In this document: in pieces, positions 16,658 to 23,791 of the stretch | How positions within the stretch are numbered: the first letter of the stretch is position 1 | How the letters are laid out: each line of letters begins with the position of its first letter | Source of the DNA: Pimelobacter simplex | GTDB lineage: Bacteria > Actinomycetota > Actinomycetes > Propionibacteriales > Nocardioidaceae | Length of the DNA stretch: 64,000 nt | NCBI RefSeq assembly: GCF_900114845.1 | Contig: NZ_FOUK01000003.1 | Span: forward strand, 248,001-312,000 | Reading direction: 5' to 3' | Program-made: the position numbers and the translations under genes | The notes under the pieces: model-generated | What the model was told of the DNA's origin: nothing | Databases searched by the model: none | Seen by the model: only the letters and a program-made list of their open reading frames with translations

Positions 16658-17835
16658 GCCAGCTCCTTGAGCACGTTCTTGGCCAGCTCGGCCTCGACCG
16701 TCTCGAGCAGCTGGTCCTCGATCGAGGGGATGCCGACCTTGCGGATCAGGTCGTTGAAGAAGCCGTGCACGACCAGGCGCTGCGCCTCCTTCTCGGAGAT
16801 GCCGCGCGAGCGCAGGTAGAACAGCTGCTCGTCGTCGAAGCGGGCCGTCGCCGAGGCGTGCCCGGCACCCTCGATCTCGCCGGTCTCGATCTCGAGGTTG
16901 GGCACCGAGTCGGCCTGGCAGCCGTCGGTGAGCACCAGGTTGCGGTTCTCCTCGTAGGTCTCGATGCCCTCGGCGACCTTGCGGATGAGGACGTTGCCGA
17001 TCCACACCGTGTGCGCGCCCTGGCCCTGCAGCGCGCCCTTGTAGACCACGTGGCTCTTGGTCTTGGGGGCGTTGTGGTCGGCGAAGAGCCGGTGCTCGAG
17101 GTGCTGGCCCTCGTCGGCGAAGTAGAGGCCGAGCAGCTCGGCCTCGCCGCCCGGACCGGCGTACTCGACGTTGGCGTGCATGCGCACCAGGTCGCCCCCG
17201 AAGGAGATCGAGGTGTGCTTGACGAAGGCGTCGCGCCCGACCCGGATCGCATCGCGACCGAGGTGGACGGCGTCGTCGGCCCAGTCCTGCAGGCTCAGCA
17301 CGTTGACCTTGGCGCCGTCGCCGACGAGGAAGGTCGAGATGGCCGAGTAGCGCACCGATCCGGTGTGCACGAGGACGATGGTGACCTCGGCGTGGGCGCC
17401 GATCCGGTAGAGCAGCCGGCCCCACACGAGGTCGTCGACCGACTCACCGGTGAGCCGGATGACGATCGGCTCGGCGACGACGGCCTCGGCCGGGACGTCG
17501 AGCAGCAGCGCGCTGCCGGCGTTGGCGGCGGCCAGCGCGGCCGGGCGCTCGTTGGGCCCGAGCTCGCCGAGCGCGACGGCCTCGTCGGCCGTGATCTCGC
17601 TGAGCGTGACGCCCTCGGGGAGGTTCGTCTCCCGGGTCAGCGCGGCCGCGGAGGCCTCGCCGTCGAGGATCCCGCGCAGGCGCTTGATCGGCGTGAACCG
17701 CCAGACCTCCTCGCGCCCGGTGGGCACGGGGTGGTCGGCCAGGTCGTACGACGCGGGCGGGTTCAGGTGGCTCTCGATGCGCTTCTCATGGCCCATCTCG
17801 ACAGCCTCAGCCATGACATCTTGCAAGGCCGTCAT
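16654..17835 (-). CDS. sufD: SufD Fe-S assembly protein
   Basis: A 393-aa beta-helix scaffold protein of the SufBCD complex. The conserved region runs from HTSISFGGDLVRMHANVEYAG through LEHRLFADHNAPKTKSHVVYKG and ends FFNDLIRKVGIPSIEDQLLE, the usual SufB/SufD core. ATG 17835 shares one base with the sufB stop (TGATG), and the stop overlaps the Rieske-type gene by 4 nt. Upstream extension of the open frame is sufB in another frame. Confidence 0.94.
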   Translation of the reverse strand: MTALQDVMAEAVEMGHEKRIESHLNPPASYDLADHPVPTGREEVWRFTPIKRLRGILDGEASAAALTRETNLPEGVTLSEITADEAVALGELGPNERPAALAAANAGSALLLDVPAEAVVAEPIVIRLTGESVDDLVWGRLLYRIGAHAEVTIVLVHTGSVRYSAISTFLVGDGAKVNVLSLQDWADDAVHLGRDAIRVGRDAFVKHTSISFGGDLVRMHANVEYAGPGGEAELLGLYFADEGQHLEHRLFADHNAPKTKSHVVYKGALQGQGAHTVWIGNVLIRKVAEGIETYEENRNLVLTDGCQADSVPNLEIETGEIEGAGHASATARFDDEQLFYLRSRGISEKEAQRLVVHGFFNDLIRKVGIPSIEDQLLETVEAELAKNVLKELA

Positions 17836-19253
17836 CAGCCGACGGCTCCTTCCATCTGCAGTTCGATCAGTCGGTTGAGCTCGAGCGCGTACTCCATGGG
17901 CAGCTCCTTGGCGATGGGCTCGACGAAGCCGCGCACGATCATCGCCATCGCCTCGTCCTGCTCCATGCCGCGCGACATGAGGTAGAAGAGCTGGTCGTCG
18001 GAGACCTTCGAGACGGACGCCTCGTGGCCCATGGACACGTCGTCCTCGCGGATGTCGACGTAGGGGTAGGTGTCGGAGCGGCTGATCTGGTCGACCAGGA
18101 GCGCGTCGCACAGCACGTTGGACTTGGAGCCGTGGGCGCCCTCGTTGACCTGGATCAGGCCGCGGTACGACGTCCGGCCGCCGCCGCGCGCCACCGACTT
18201 GCTCAGGATCGAGCTCGAGGTGTGCGGGGCCGCGTGGACCATCTTGGCGCCGGCGTCCTGGTGCTGGCCCTCGCCGGCGAACGCGATCGAGAGCGTCTCG
18301 CCCTTGGCGTGCTCGCCCATCAGGTAGACGGCCGGGTACTTCATCGTCACCTTGGAGCCGATGTTGCCGTCGACCCACTCCATCGTCGCGCCGGCCTCGC
18401 AGACCGCGCGCTTGGTGACGAGGTTGTAGACGTTGTTCGACCAGTTCTGGATGGTCGTGTAGCGGCAGCGGCCGCCCTTCTTGACGATGATCTCGACGAC
18501 CGCGGAGTGCAGCGAGTCGGACGAGTAGATCGGCGCCGTGCAGCCCTCGACGTAGTGCACGTAGGCGTCCTCGTCGACGATGATCAGCGTCCGCTCGAAC
18601 TGGCCCATGTTCTCGGTGTTGATCCGGAAGTAGGCCTGGAGCGGGATGTCGACGTGGACACCCTTCGGGACGTAGATGAACGAGCCACCCGACCACACCG
18701 AGGTGTTGAGCGCGGAGAACTTGTTGTCACCGACCGGGATGACGGTGCCGAAGTACTCCTTGAAGAGCTCCTCGTGCTCCTTCAGCGCGGTGTCGGTGTC
18801 GAGGAAGAGCACGCCCTGCGCCTCGAGGTCCTCGCGGATCGAGTGGTAGACGACCTCGGACTCGTACTGCGCGGCGACGCCGGCGACGAGGCGCTGCTTC
18901 TCCGCCTCGGGGATGCCGAGCTTGTCGTAGGTGTTCTTGATGTCCTCGGGCAGGTCCTCCCAGCTCTGGGCCTGCTTCTCCGAGGAGCGCACGAAGTACT
19001 TGATGTTGTCGAAGTCGATCGCGCTGAGGTCGGAGCCCCAGGTCGGCATCGGCTTGCGGTCGAAGAGCTTGAGGCCCTTCAGGCGCAGGTCGAGCATCCA
19101 GCCCGGCTCGTTCTTCTTGCCGGAGATGTCGCGGACGACGTCCTCGTTGAGGCCGCGCTTGGCGTTGGCGCCGACGTCGTTCTTGTCGGACCAGCCGAAG
19201 TCGTAGCGACCGATCCCCTTGAGCTCGGGGTTCAGCTCTTCGATCGAGGTCAT
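17835..19253 (-). CDS. sufB: SufB Fe-S assembly scaffold
   Basis: The 472-aa protein is the main scaffold of the SUF system. Diagnostic segments are [59 protein letters not shown] and [20 protein letters not shown]. The cysteine in EGCTAPIYS and that in [11 protein letters not shown] are among those implicated in cluster binding. No intein or insertion is present, unlike the mycobacterial gene, which carries one. ATG 19253 overlaps the sufR stop by 4 nt (ATGA). Confidence 0.96.
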   Translation of the reverse strand: MTSIEELNPELKGIGRYDFGWSDKNDVGANAKRGLNEDVVRDISGKKNEPGWMLDLRLKGLKLFDRKPMPTWGSDLSAIDFDNIKYFVRSSEKQAQSWEDLPEDIKNTYDKLGIPEAEKQRLVAGVAAQYESEVVYHSIREDLEAQGVLFLDTDTALKEHEELFKEYFGTVIPVGDNKFSALNTSVWSGGSFIYVPKGVHVDIPLQAYFRINTENMGQFERTLIIVDEDAYVHYVEGCTAPIYSSDSLHSAVVEIIVKKGGRCRYTTIQNWSNNVYNLVTKRAVCEAGATMEWVDGNIGSKVTMKYPAVYLMGEHAKGETLSIAFAGEGQHQDAGAKMVHAAPHTSSSILSKSVARGGGRTSYRGLIQVNEGAHGSKSNVLCDALLVDQISRSDTYPYVDIREDDVSMGHEASVSKVSDDQLFYLMSRGMEQDEAMAMIVRGFVEPIAKELPMEYALELNRLIELQMEGAVG

Positions 19254-19948
19254 GACGTGACCTGCTCCTTCTTCTTGGTGGTCGAGCTCTTCTCGGTGGT
19301 CGAGCCTGTCGAGGCCGGGATGCACGTGGTGCAGACCCCGTCGCCGTGGGCGATGGTGGCCAGACGCTGGACGTGGGTGCCGAGGACCCGGCCGATGGCC
19401 TCGGTCTCGGCCTCGCACAGCTGGGGGAATTCGTGGGCGACGTGGGACACCGGGCAGTGCTGCTGGCACAGCTGCTCCCCCACGACCGGCAGCTCGCGGA
19501 CGGTGGCGGCGTAGCCCTCGTCGGAGAACACCAGCGCCAGCACCTCGGCGGGCGAGGCGCCCGGGTGCGCCGCGGCGACCTCGGGGAAGCGCTTCTCGAT
19601 GAAGGCCGCCCGCCGCTCGGCGAACGCGCGCACCGCGTCGTCGCCCGCCGTCTCGGCGAGGAAGCGCAGCGCCTCGGTGGCGAGGTCGTCGTACTGCTGG
19701 TCGAAGGCGTCGCGGCCGCGCTCGGTGAGCGCGAACACCTTGGCCGGCCGGCCGCGGCCCCGGGCCCCGGCGGGGCGGGGGTCGCGCGCGTCGACCGCGC
19801 CTTCGGCGAGCAGCTGGTCGAGGTGGCGCCGGACGGCGGCCGGCGTCAGGTCGAGACGCTCGGCGAGGGCCGCCGCGGTGGACGGACCGTTGACCAGGAT
19901 CGCGCGCGCGACGCGCTGGCGCGTCGGCTCGTCGGTCTCGGTCAGCAT
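19250..19948 (-). CDS. sufR: SufR-like Fe-S dependent repressor of the suf operon
   Basis: The 232-aa protein has an N-terminal winged helix ([30 protein letters not shown]) and a C-terminal cluster of cysteines at 161, 165, 178, 206 and 209 ([22 protein letters not shown]). This is the pattern of SufR repressors that bind an Fe-S cluster and repress suf when clusters are plentiful. I chose ATG 19948 ([13 protein letters not shown]); GTG 19954 or an ATG at 19990 are alternatives. A SufR-type operator lies just upstream (19951..19965). The last 20 residues ([17 protein letters not shown]) look like an added tail encoded by a short direct repeat. Confidence 0.9.
   Translation of the reverse strand: MLTETDEPTRQRVARAILVNGPSTAAALAERLDLTPAAVRRHLDQLLAEGAVDARDPRPAGARGRGRPAKVFALTERGRDAFDQQYDDLATEALRFLAETAGDDAVRAFAERRAAFIEKRFPEVAAAHPGASPAEVLALVFSDEGYAATVRELPVVGEQLCQQHCPVSHVAHEFPQLCEAETEAIGRVLGTHVQRLATIAHGDGVCTTCIPASTGSTTEKSSTTKKKEQVTS
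19277..19305. repeat. 11-nt direct repeat within the sufR 3' end
   Basis: GGTGGTCGAGC occurs at 19277..19287 and again at 19295..19305, 18 nt apart, inside the last codons of sufR. The second copy continues into CTGTCGAGG, resembling a short dispersed element I recall from Nocardioides-like genomes. That resemblance is from memory only. Confidence 0.4.
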
Positions 19949-19950
19949 TT

Positions 19951-19965
19951 CCACAACATCAGTGT
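19951..19965 (-). promoter_or_regulatory. SufR-type operator ACACT-N5-TGTGG
   Basis: On the minus strand ACACT-GATGT-TGTGG lies 2 nt upstream of the sufR ATG. The mycobacterial SufR site is reported as ACACT-N5-TGTGA, so this differs in one base. It predicts autorepression of the whole sufR-BD-CSUT operon. Confidence 0.65.
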
Positions 19966-20015
19966 GCCGATAATGCGGAGGGTCCTTCAAGGAAGGTCAG
20001 CCTTAGTTGCCGGGA

Positions 20016-20420
20016 TCACGCTCGCGGAGGGCGGGTGTGCCGCAGCCACGCGAGCCCCGCGAAGGGCAGCACGAGCGGCAGGAAGCCGTAGCCCTGGCCG
20101 AAGTGCGACCAGACCGTCTTGTCCGGGAACAGGTCGGTGGCGACGTAGCTGAGCGTGCCGACCGAGAGCACGCCGAGCAGCTCGATGCTGACCGCGACGC
20201 CGGCGATCCGCCAGCCGGTGCGGCCGCCGAGCAGCAGGCAGGTGGTGGCGACGAGGTAGAGCACGGCGGCGACCAGCGAGAGCGAGTACGCCAGCGGCGC
20301 CCGGTCGGGCTCCATGCCGAGCTGGACGGCGGATCGGCCGGTGGCCGCGACGGCGAAGATGCCGTAGACGAAGACGAGCGCGCGGCCCCAGCCCTGCGAG
20401 AGCGCGTTGCCCTGGGTCAC
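20016..20420 (-). CDS. Small four-helix membrane protein
   Basis: The 134-aa protein has four hydrophobic helices (ALVFVYGIFAVAATG, SLSLVAAVLYLVATTCLLL, IAGVAVSIELLGVLSVGTLS, GFLPLVLPFAGLAWL). The segment LFPDKTVWSHFGQGYGFLPL is conserved in actinobacterial membrane proteins encoded near sufR. The GTG at 20420 (VTQGNALSQGWGR) is chosen because it lies 7 nt after the previous stop with GGGA upstream; a start at 20444 is possible. No function known. It is the second gene of a two-gene unit. Confidence 0.72.
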   Translation of the reverse strand: MTQGNALSQGWGRALVFVYGIFAVAATGRSAVQLGMEPDRAPLAYSLSLVAAVLYLVATTCLLLGGRTGWRIAGVAVSIELLGVLSVGTLSYVATDLFPDKTVWSHFGQGYGFLPLVLPFAGLAWLRHTRPPRA

Positions 20421-20427
20421 TCCCGGC

Positions 20428-20793
20428 TCAGGCACCCCGACCACCCCAGACGTCCCAGAGCCGGACCTCGAGCCCGGCGACGGTCACCACGGCGAGCAGC
20501 AGGATCGTCGTCCCGACCCGGGAGCGCTCGGCCAGCGAGAAGAAGGCGCCGACCACGGGGATGAGCGCGTTGGTGACCAGGTAGCTGACGAAGACGGCGC
20601 CCTCGACGTCACGCTCGGTGCGGGCCAGCGCCACGATGCCCACCACGAGCTGGACCAGCAGCGCCACCTCCAGCACCGCGAAGGCGATGTAGTGGGAGTC
20701 CTGGGCGGACCGGTCCCGGACCAGGTCGACCACGAGCAGCACGGCGGTCACGCCCGCGAGCACGAGCAGCACGCCGTAGAGCCAGGGAGTCAC
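20428..20793 (-). CDS. Small four-helix membrane protein
   Basis: A 121-aa protein with four predicted helices (LYGVLLVLAGVTAVLLVVDLV, FAVLEVALLVQLVVGIVAL, FVSYLVTNALIPVVGAFFSL, TTILLLAVVTVAGLEVRLWDVW). GTG 20793 lies 7 nt after a TACGCT -10 box on the minus strand, so the transcript is probably leaderless; an open frame continues to 20835. It heads a pair with the next membrane gene. Both are hypothetical; the pair is common beside sufR in actinobacteria, but no role is established. Confidence 0.72.
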   Translation of the reverse strand: MTPWLYGVLLVLAGVTAVLLVVDLVRDRSAQDSHYIAFAVLEVALLVQLVVGIVALARTERDVEGAVFVSYLVTNALIPVVGAFFSLAERSRVGTTILLLAVVTVAGLEVRLWDVWGGRGA

Positions 20794-20800
20794 GGCCGCC

Positions 20801-20806
20801 AGCGTA
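20801..20806 (-). promoter_or_regulatory. -10 box TACGCT for the membrane-protein pair
   Basis: Minus-strand TACGCT lies 7 nt before GTG 20793; leaderless. Confidence 0.5.
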
Positions 20807-20835
20807 GGGCGGAGCGTGGGTGTGGAACAAAGCAC

Positions 20836-20907
20836 CGCGAGAGAAGGTTCTCGCGCAAGATTCTTGTGCCGGAGCGCAAGTCACGTCGCTTACGTGACGG
20901 CCGTCAC
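20836..20907. promoter_or_regulatory. Stacked dyads upstream of the amino-acid permease
   Basis: Within 72 nt lie CGCGAGA-N6-TCTCGCG (20836..20855), CAAG-ATT-CTTG (20856..20866), GTCACGT-N5-ACGTGAC (20880..20898) and the perfect 14-mer palindrome GTGACGG-CCGTCAC (20894..20907). GCGCAAG also recurs at 20853, inverted with one mismatch at 20863, and at 20874. This is the kind of multi-site region an Lrp/AsnC octamer would wrap. Confidence 0.5.
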
Positions 20908-20926
20908 CGCCCGTACGTTTCTCGTC

Positions 20927-22396
20927 ATGGCTCCGACCGCACCACCGACCGCTGCCGCGCGCCCTGGGTCGCTGCGCTCCCAGCTGACCCGCCGCAAGCC
21001 CGTCGAGATGCTCCTCGCGGACGCCGGCGCCGGGGACGGCGGTCACCTGCGCCGCACGCTGGGCATGGGGCACCTGACGATGATCAGCATCGGGGCGACC
21101 CTCGGCACGGGCATCTTCGTCGTGCTCGGCGAGGCGGTCCCGGTCGCCGGACCGGCCGTCGTCCTGTCGTTCGTCGTGGCCGGCGTGATCGCGCTGCTCT
21201 CGGCCCTGTCGTACGCCGAGCTGGCCGGGATGATCCCGGCCGCGGGCTCGTCGTACTCCTACTCGTACGCGACGCTCGGCGAGCTCGCCGCGTGGGTCTG
21301 CGGCTGGTGCCTCGTCCTCGAGTACGGCGTCTCGGTCGCCGCGGTCGCGGTCGGCTGGGGCCAGTACGTCAACGAGCTCCTCGACGCGACCGTCGGCGTG
21401 ACGATCCCCGACGCGTGGAGCCAGCCGCCCGGGGCCGGCGGCCACGTCAACCTGCCCGCGCTCGTCGTGGTCGTGCTCGCGACGCTCGTGCTGCTGCGCG
21501 GCGTCACCGAGAGCGCGCGGGTCAACACCGCGATGGTGGTCGTGAAGATCCTGGCGCTGCTGCTGTTCTGCGCGGTCGCCTTCACCGCCTTCCGGGCGGG
21601 CAACCTCACTCCCCTGTTCCCGCTCGGCCTGGCCGGGATGAGCTCGGGCGCGGCGACGCTGTTCTTCTCCTACATCGGCTTCGACGCCGCCTCCACCGCC
21701 GGTGAGGAGGCGCGCAACCCGCAGCGCGACCTGCCGCGCGCGATCATGCTGTCCCTCGGCATCGTCACGGTCCTCTACTGCCTGGTCGCGCTCGCGGCCG
21801 TCGGCGCGATGCCCTGGCGCCGGTTCGAGGGCACCGAGGCCGCGCTGGCCCGGATCGTCGACCAGGCCGGCGGCGGCTCCGTCGTGGTCGGGCTGCTCTC
21901 CCTCGGCGCGGTGGTGGCGATCGCGAGCGTGGTGCTGACCGTGCTCTACGGGCAGATCCGGATCCTGTTCGCGATGTCGCGCGACGGCCTCGTGCCGCCA
22001 CTCTTCTCCCGGGTCGACCGCCGCACGGGCGTGCCGCGCGCGAACACGCTCGTGGTGGGGCTCTTCGTGAGCGCGCTCGCGGCCGTCGTCCCCCTGGGCG
22101 AGCTGGCGAACGCGACGTCGATCGGCACGCTGTTCGCGTTCGCGCTGGTCAACGTCGCCGTCGTCATCCTGCGCCGGACCCGGCCCGAGCTGCCCCGCGC
22201 GTTCCGCGTACCCCTGGCTCCTCTGGTCCCGGTGCTCGGCGCCGCGCTGTGCTGCTACGCGATGCTCAGCCTCGGCGCGTCCACCTGGATCGTGTTCCTG
22301 GGCTGGATGGCGCTGGGGCTGTGCCTCTACGCCGGCTACGGCCGCCGGCACTCGCGCCTCGGCCGCCCGGCCGCGGCTCCGGTTCCGCCACAATGA
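20927..22396 (+). CDS. APC-family amino-acid permease
   Basis: The 489-aa protein has about twelve transmembrane helices. The first helix carries the APC substrate motif MISIGATLGTGIFVVLGEA, and FSYIGFDAASTAGEEARNPQRDLPRAI is the hallmark of cationic/neutral amino-acid transporters (CAT-like branch). It starts at ATG 20927 (MAPTAPPTAAARPG) and overlaps the Lrp gene by 4 nt. Next to davA-davB, the simplest reading is import of lysine or another basic amino acid for catabolism. The substrate is inferred. Confidence 0.86.
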   Translation: MAPTAPPTAAARPGSLRSQLTRRKPVEMLLADAGAGDGGHLRRTLGMGHLTMISIGATLGTGIFVVLGEAVPVAGPAVVLSFVVAGVIALLSALSYAELAGMIPAAGSSYSYSYATLGELAAWVCGWCLVLEYGVSVAAVAVGWGQYVNELLDATVGVTIPDAWSQPPGAGGHVNLPALVVVVLATLVLLRGVTESARVNTAMVVVKILALLLFCAVAFTAFRAGNLTPLFPLGLAGMSSGAATLFFSYIGFDAASTAGEEARNPQRDLPRAIMLSLGIVTVLYCLVALAAVGAMPWRRFEGTEAALARIVDQAGGGSVVVGLLSLGAVVAIASVVLTVLYGQIRILFAMSRDGLVPPLFSRVDRRTGVPRANTLVVGLFVSALAAVVPLGELANATSIGTLFAFALVNVAVVILRRTRPELPRAFRVPLAPLVPVLGAALCCYAMLSLGASTWIVFLGWMALGLCLYAGYGRRHSRLGRPAAAPVPPQ

Positions 22397-22857
22397 GCGC
22401 CATGCAGCTCGACCAGCTCGACCGCTCCATCATCGGCGTCCTCCTCGAGGACGGCCGGGCGACCTTCGCCCAGATCGGCGACCGGGTCGGGCTGTCGGCG
22501 CCCGCGGTGAAGCGCCGCGTCGACCGGCTCGTCGCGTCGGGCGCGATCACCGGGTTCACCGTCCGCGTCGACCCGGCCGTGGTCGGCTGGTCGACCGAGG
22601 GGTACGTCGAGATCTACTGCCGCGGCTCGACGTCCCCGGACCAGATCCTGGCCGCGGTCGAGAGGCTGCCCGAGGTGGTCTCCGCCTCGACCGTGACCGG
22701 CGAGGCCGACGCGATCCTGCACATCCTCGCCTCCGACGTGCGCCACTTCGAGCAGGTCGTCGAGCGGATCGCGCGCGAGGACTTCATGGTGCGCACCAAG
22801 AGCGAGCTCGTCATGTCGCCCCTCCTGCGCCGCGAGCAGGGCAGCCTGCCCTCGTAG
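22393..22857 (+). CDS. Lrp/AsnC-family regulator
   Basis: A 154-aa regulator. The N-terminal HTH is LDQLDRSIIGVLLEDGRATF, then AQIGDRVGLSAPAVKRRVDRL; the C-terminal RAM ligand domain includes EIYCRGSTSPDQILAAVERL and VTGEADAILHILASDV. ATG 22393 sits in an ATGA overlap with the permease stop, so the two are coupled; ATG 22402 is an alternative. It likely senses the transported amino acid and controls the permease and davA-davB promoters, both of which have repeated sites nearby. Confidence 0.88.
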   Translation: MSAMQLDQLDRSIIGVLLEDGRATFAQIGDRVGLSAPAVKRRVDRLVASGAITGFTVRVDPAVVGWSTEGYVEIYCRGSTSPDQILAAVERLPEVVSASTVTGEADAILHILASDVRHFEQVVERIAREDFMVRTKSELVMSPLLRREQGSLPS

Positions 22858-22863
22858 GCGCCA

Positions 22864-22926
22864 CAACGGATCGCCTGCGCGGGCCGTCGCGACGCAACGG
22901 ATCTCCGCTGACCGGCAACGCGCATC
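22864..22926 (+). promoter_or_regulatory. Helically phased CAACG repeats upstream of davA
   Basis: CAACGGATC begins at 22864 and 22895, and CAACGCGCATC at 22916. The spacings of 31 and 21 nt correspond to about three and two DNA turns, placing the sites on one face. They precede the davA -10 box and may be Lrp sites. Confidence 0.4.
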
Positions 22927-22951
22927 TCTCGATCTTGCGTCGCCGCAGCAA

Positions 22952-22957
22952 TAGCGT
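22952..22957 (+). promoter_or_regulatory. -10 box TAGCGT before davA
   Basis: TAGCGT lies 6 nt before GTG 22964; leaderless. Confidence 0.55.
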
Positions 22958-22963
22958 GAGCCC

Positions 22964-23791
22964 GTGACCGACACCACCGCCTCCCCCGGCGCCCCGGGGC
23001 TCGTCGTCGCGGCCTGGCAGGCCGACGGCCCGCTGCGCGACGTGCCCGCCGCGCTGGTCGCGCTCGACGCCGCCGCGGCCGACGCCGCCGCGCAGGGCGT
23101 CCGGCTCCTCGTCTGTCCCGAGCTCACGCTCACCGGCTACGACATCGGCCCGTACGCGGCCGAGCTGGCCGAGCCCGCCGGCGGTCCGATGGCCCAGGCG
23201 GTCGCCGCGATCGCCGCCGCGCACGGCCTCGCCATCGCGTGGAGCTGGCCCGAGCGCGACGGGGCGACGGTGCACATCTCCGCCGAGCTGGTCGACCGCG
23301 ACGGCACCGTGCTCGCGCGGCACCGCAAGGCGCACCTCTACGGCCCGGACGAGGCCGCGGCGTACGTCCCCGGCGACGGGCACCCCGTCGTCGCCTCGCT
23401 CGACGGGTTCACCGTCGGGCTGCTGGTCTGCTACGACATCGAGTTCCCCGAGCAGGTCCGCCTGGTCGCGCTCGCGGGCGCCGACCTGCTCGTGTGCCCG
23501 ACCGCGCTGATGGAGCCCTACGAGACGGTCAGCAGCCTGCTGGTGCGCGCCCGCGCGTACGAGAACCAGATGGCGATCGTCTACGCCAACCGGGCCGGCA
23601 CCGAGAACGCCCTGACCTACTGCGGGAGCAGCTGCGTCGTCGGCGCCGACGGCACCGACCTCGCCCGCGCGGGCGACGAGGCCGCCCTCGTCGTCGGCAC
23701 CGTCACCCCGGTCGCGCTCGCCGACGCGCGCCGCGCCAACACCCACCTGGCCGACCGCCGGCCCGAGGTCTACGGAGGCCTGCACCGATGA
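22964..23791 (+). CDS. davA: Carbon-nitrogen hydrolase, probable 5-aminopentanamidase
   Basis: The 275-aa nitrilase-superfamily enzyme shows the full triad: Glu53 (LLVCPELTLTGYDIG), Lys122 (ARHRKAHLYG) and Cys156 (GLLVCYDIEFPE). VRARAYENQMAIVYANRAG and YCGSSCVVGADG follow in the order seen in 5-aminopentanamidase (DavA), which converts 5-aminovaleramide to 5-aminovalerate. Its stop overlaps the start of a davB-like gene by 4 nt, the partner of DavA in Pseudomonas. The alternative, an arylacetamide amidase, is possible if the partner is a tryptophan or phenylalanine monooxygenase. Leaderless GTG start. Confidence 0.75.
   Translation: MTDTTASPGAPGLVVAAWQADGPLRDVPAALVALDAAAADAAAQGVRLLVCPELTLTGYDIGPYAAELAEPAGGPMAQAVAAIAAAHGLAIAWSWPERDGATVHISAELVDRDGTVLARHRKAHLYGPDEAAAYVPGDGHPVVASLDGFTVGLLVCYDIEFPEQVRLVALAGADLLVCPTALMEPYETVSSLLVRARAYENQMAIVYANRAGTENALTYCGSSCVVGADGTDLARAGDEAALVVGTVTPVALADARRANTHLADRRPEVYGGLHR

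Noticed and set aside
17835..19253. Intein in SufB as in mycobacteria
   Set aside because: The protein is 472 aa with no insertion or splice-junction motifs.
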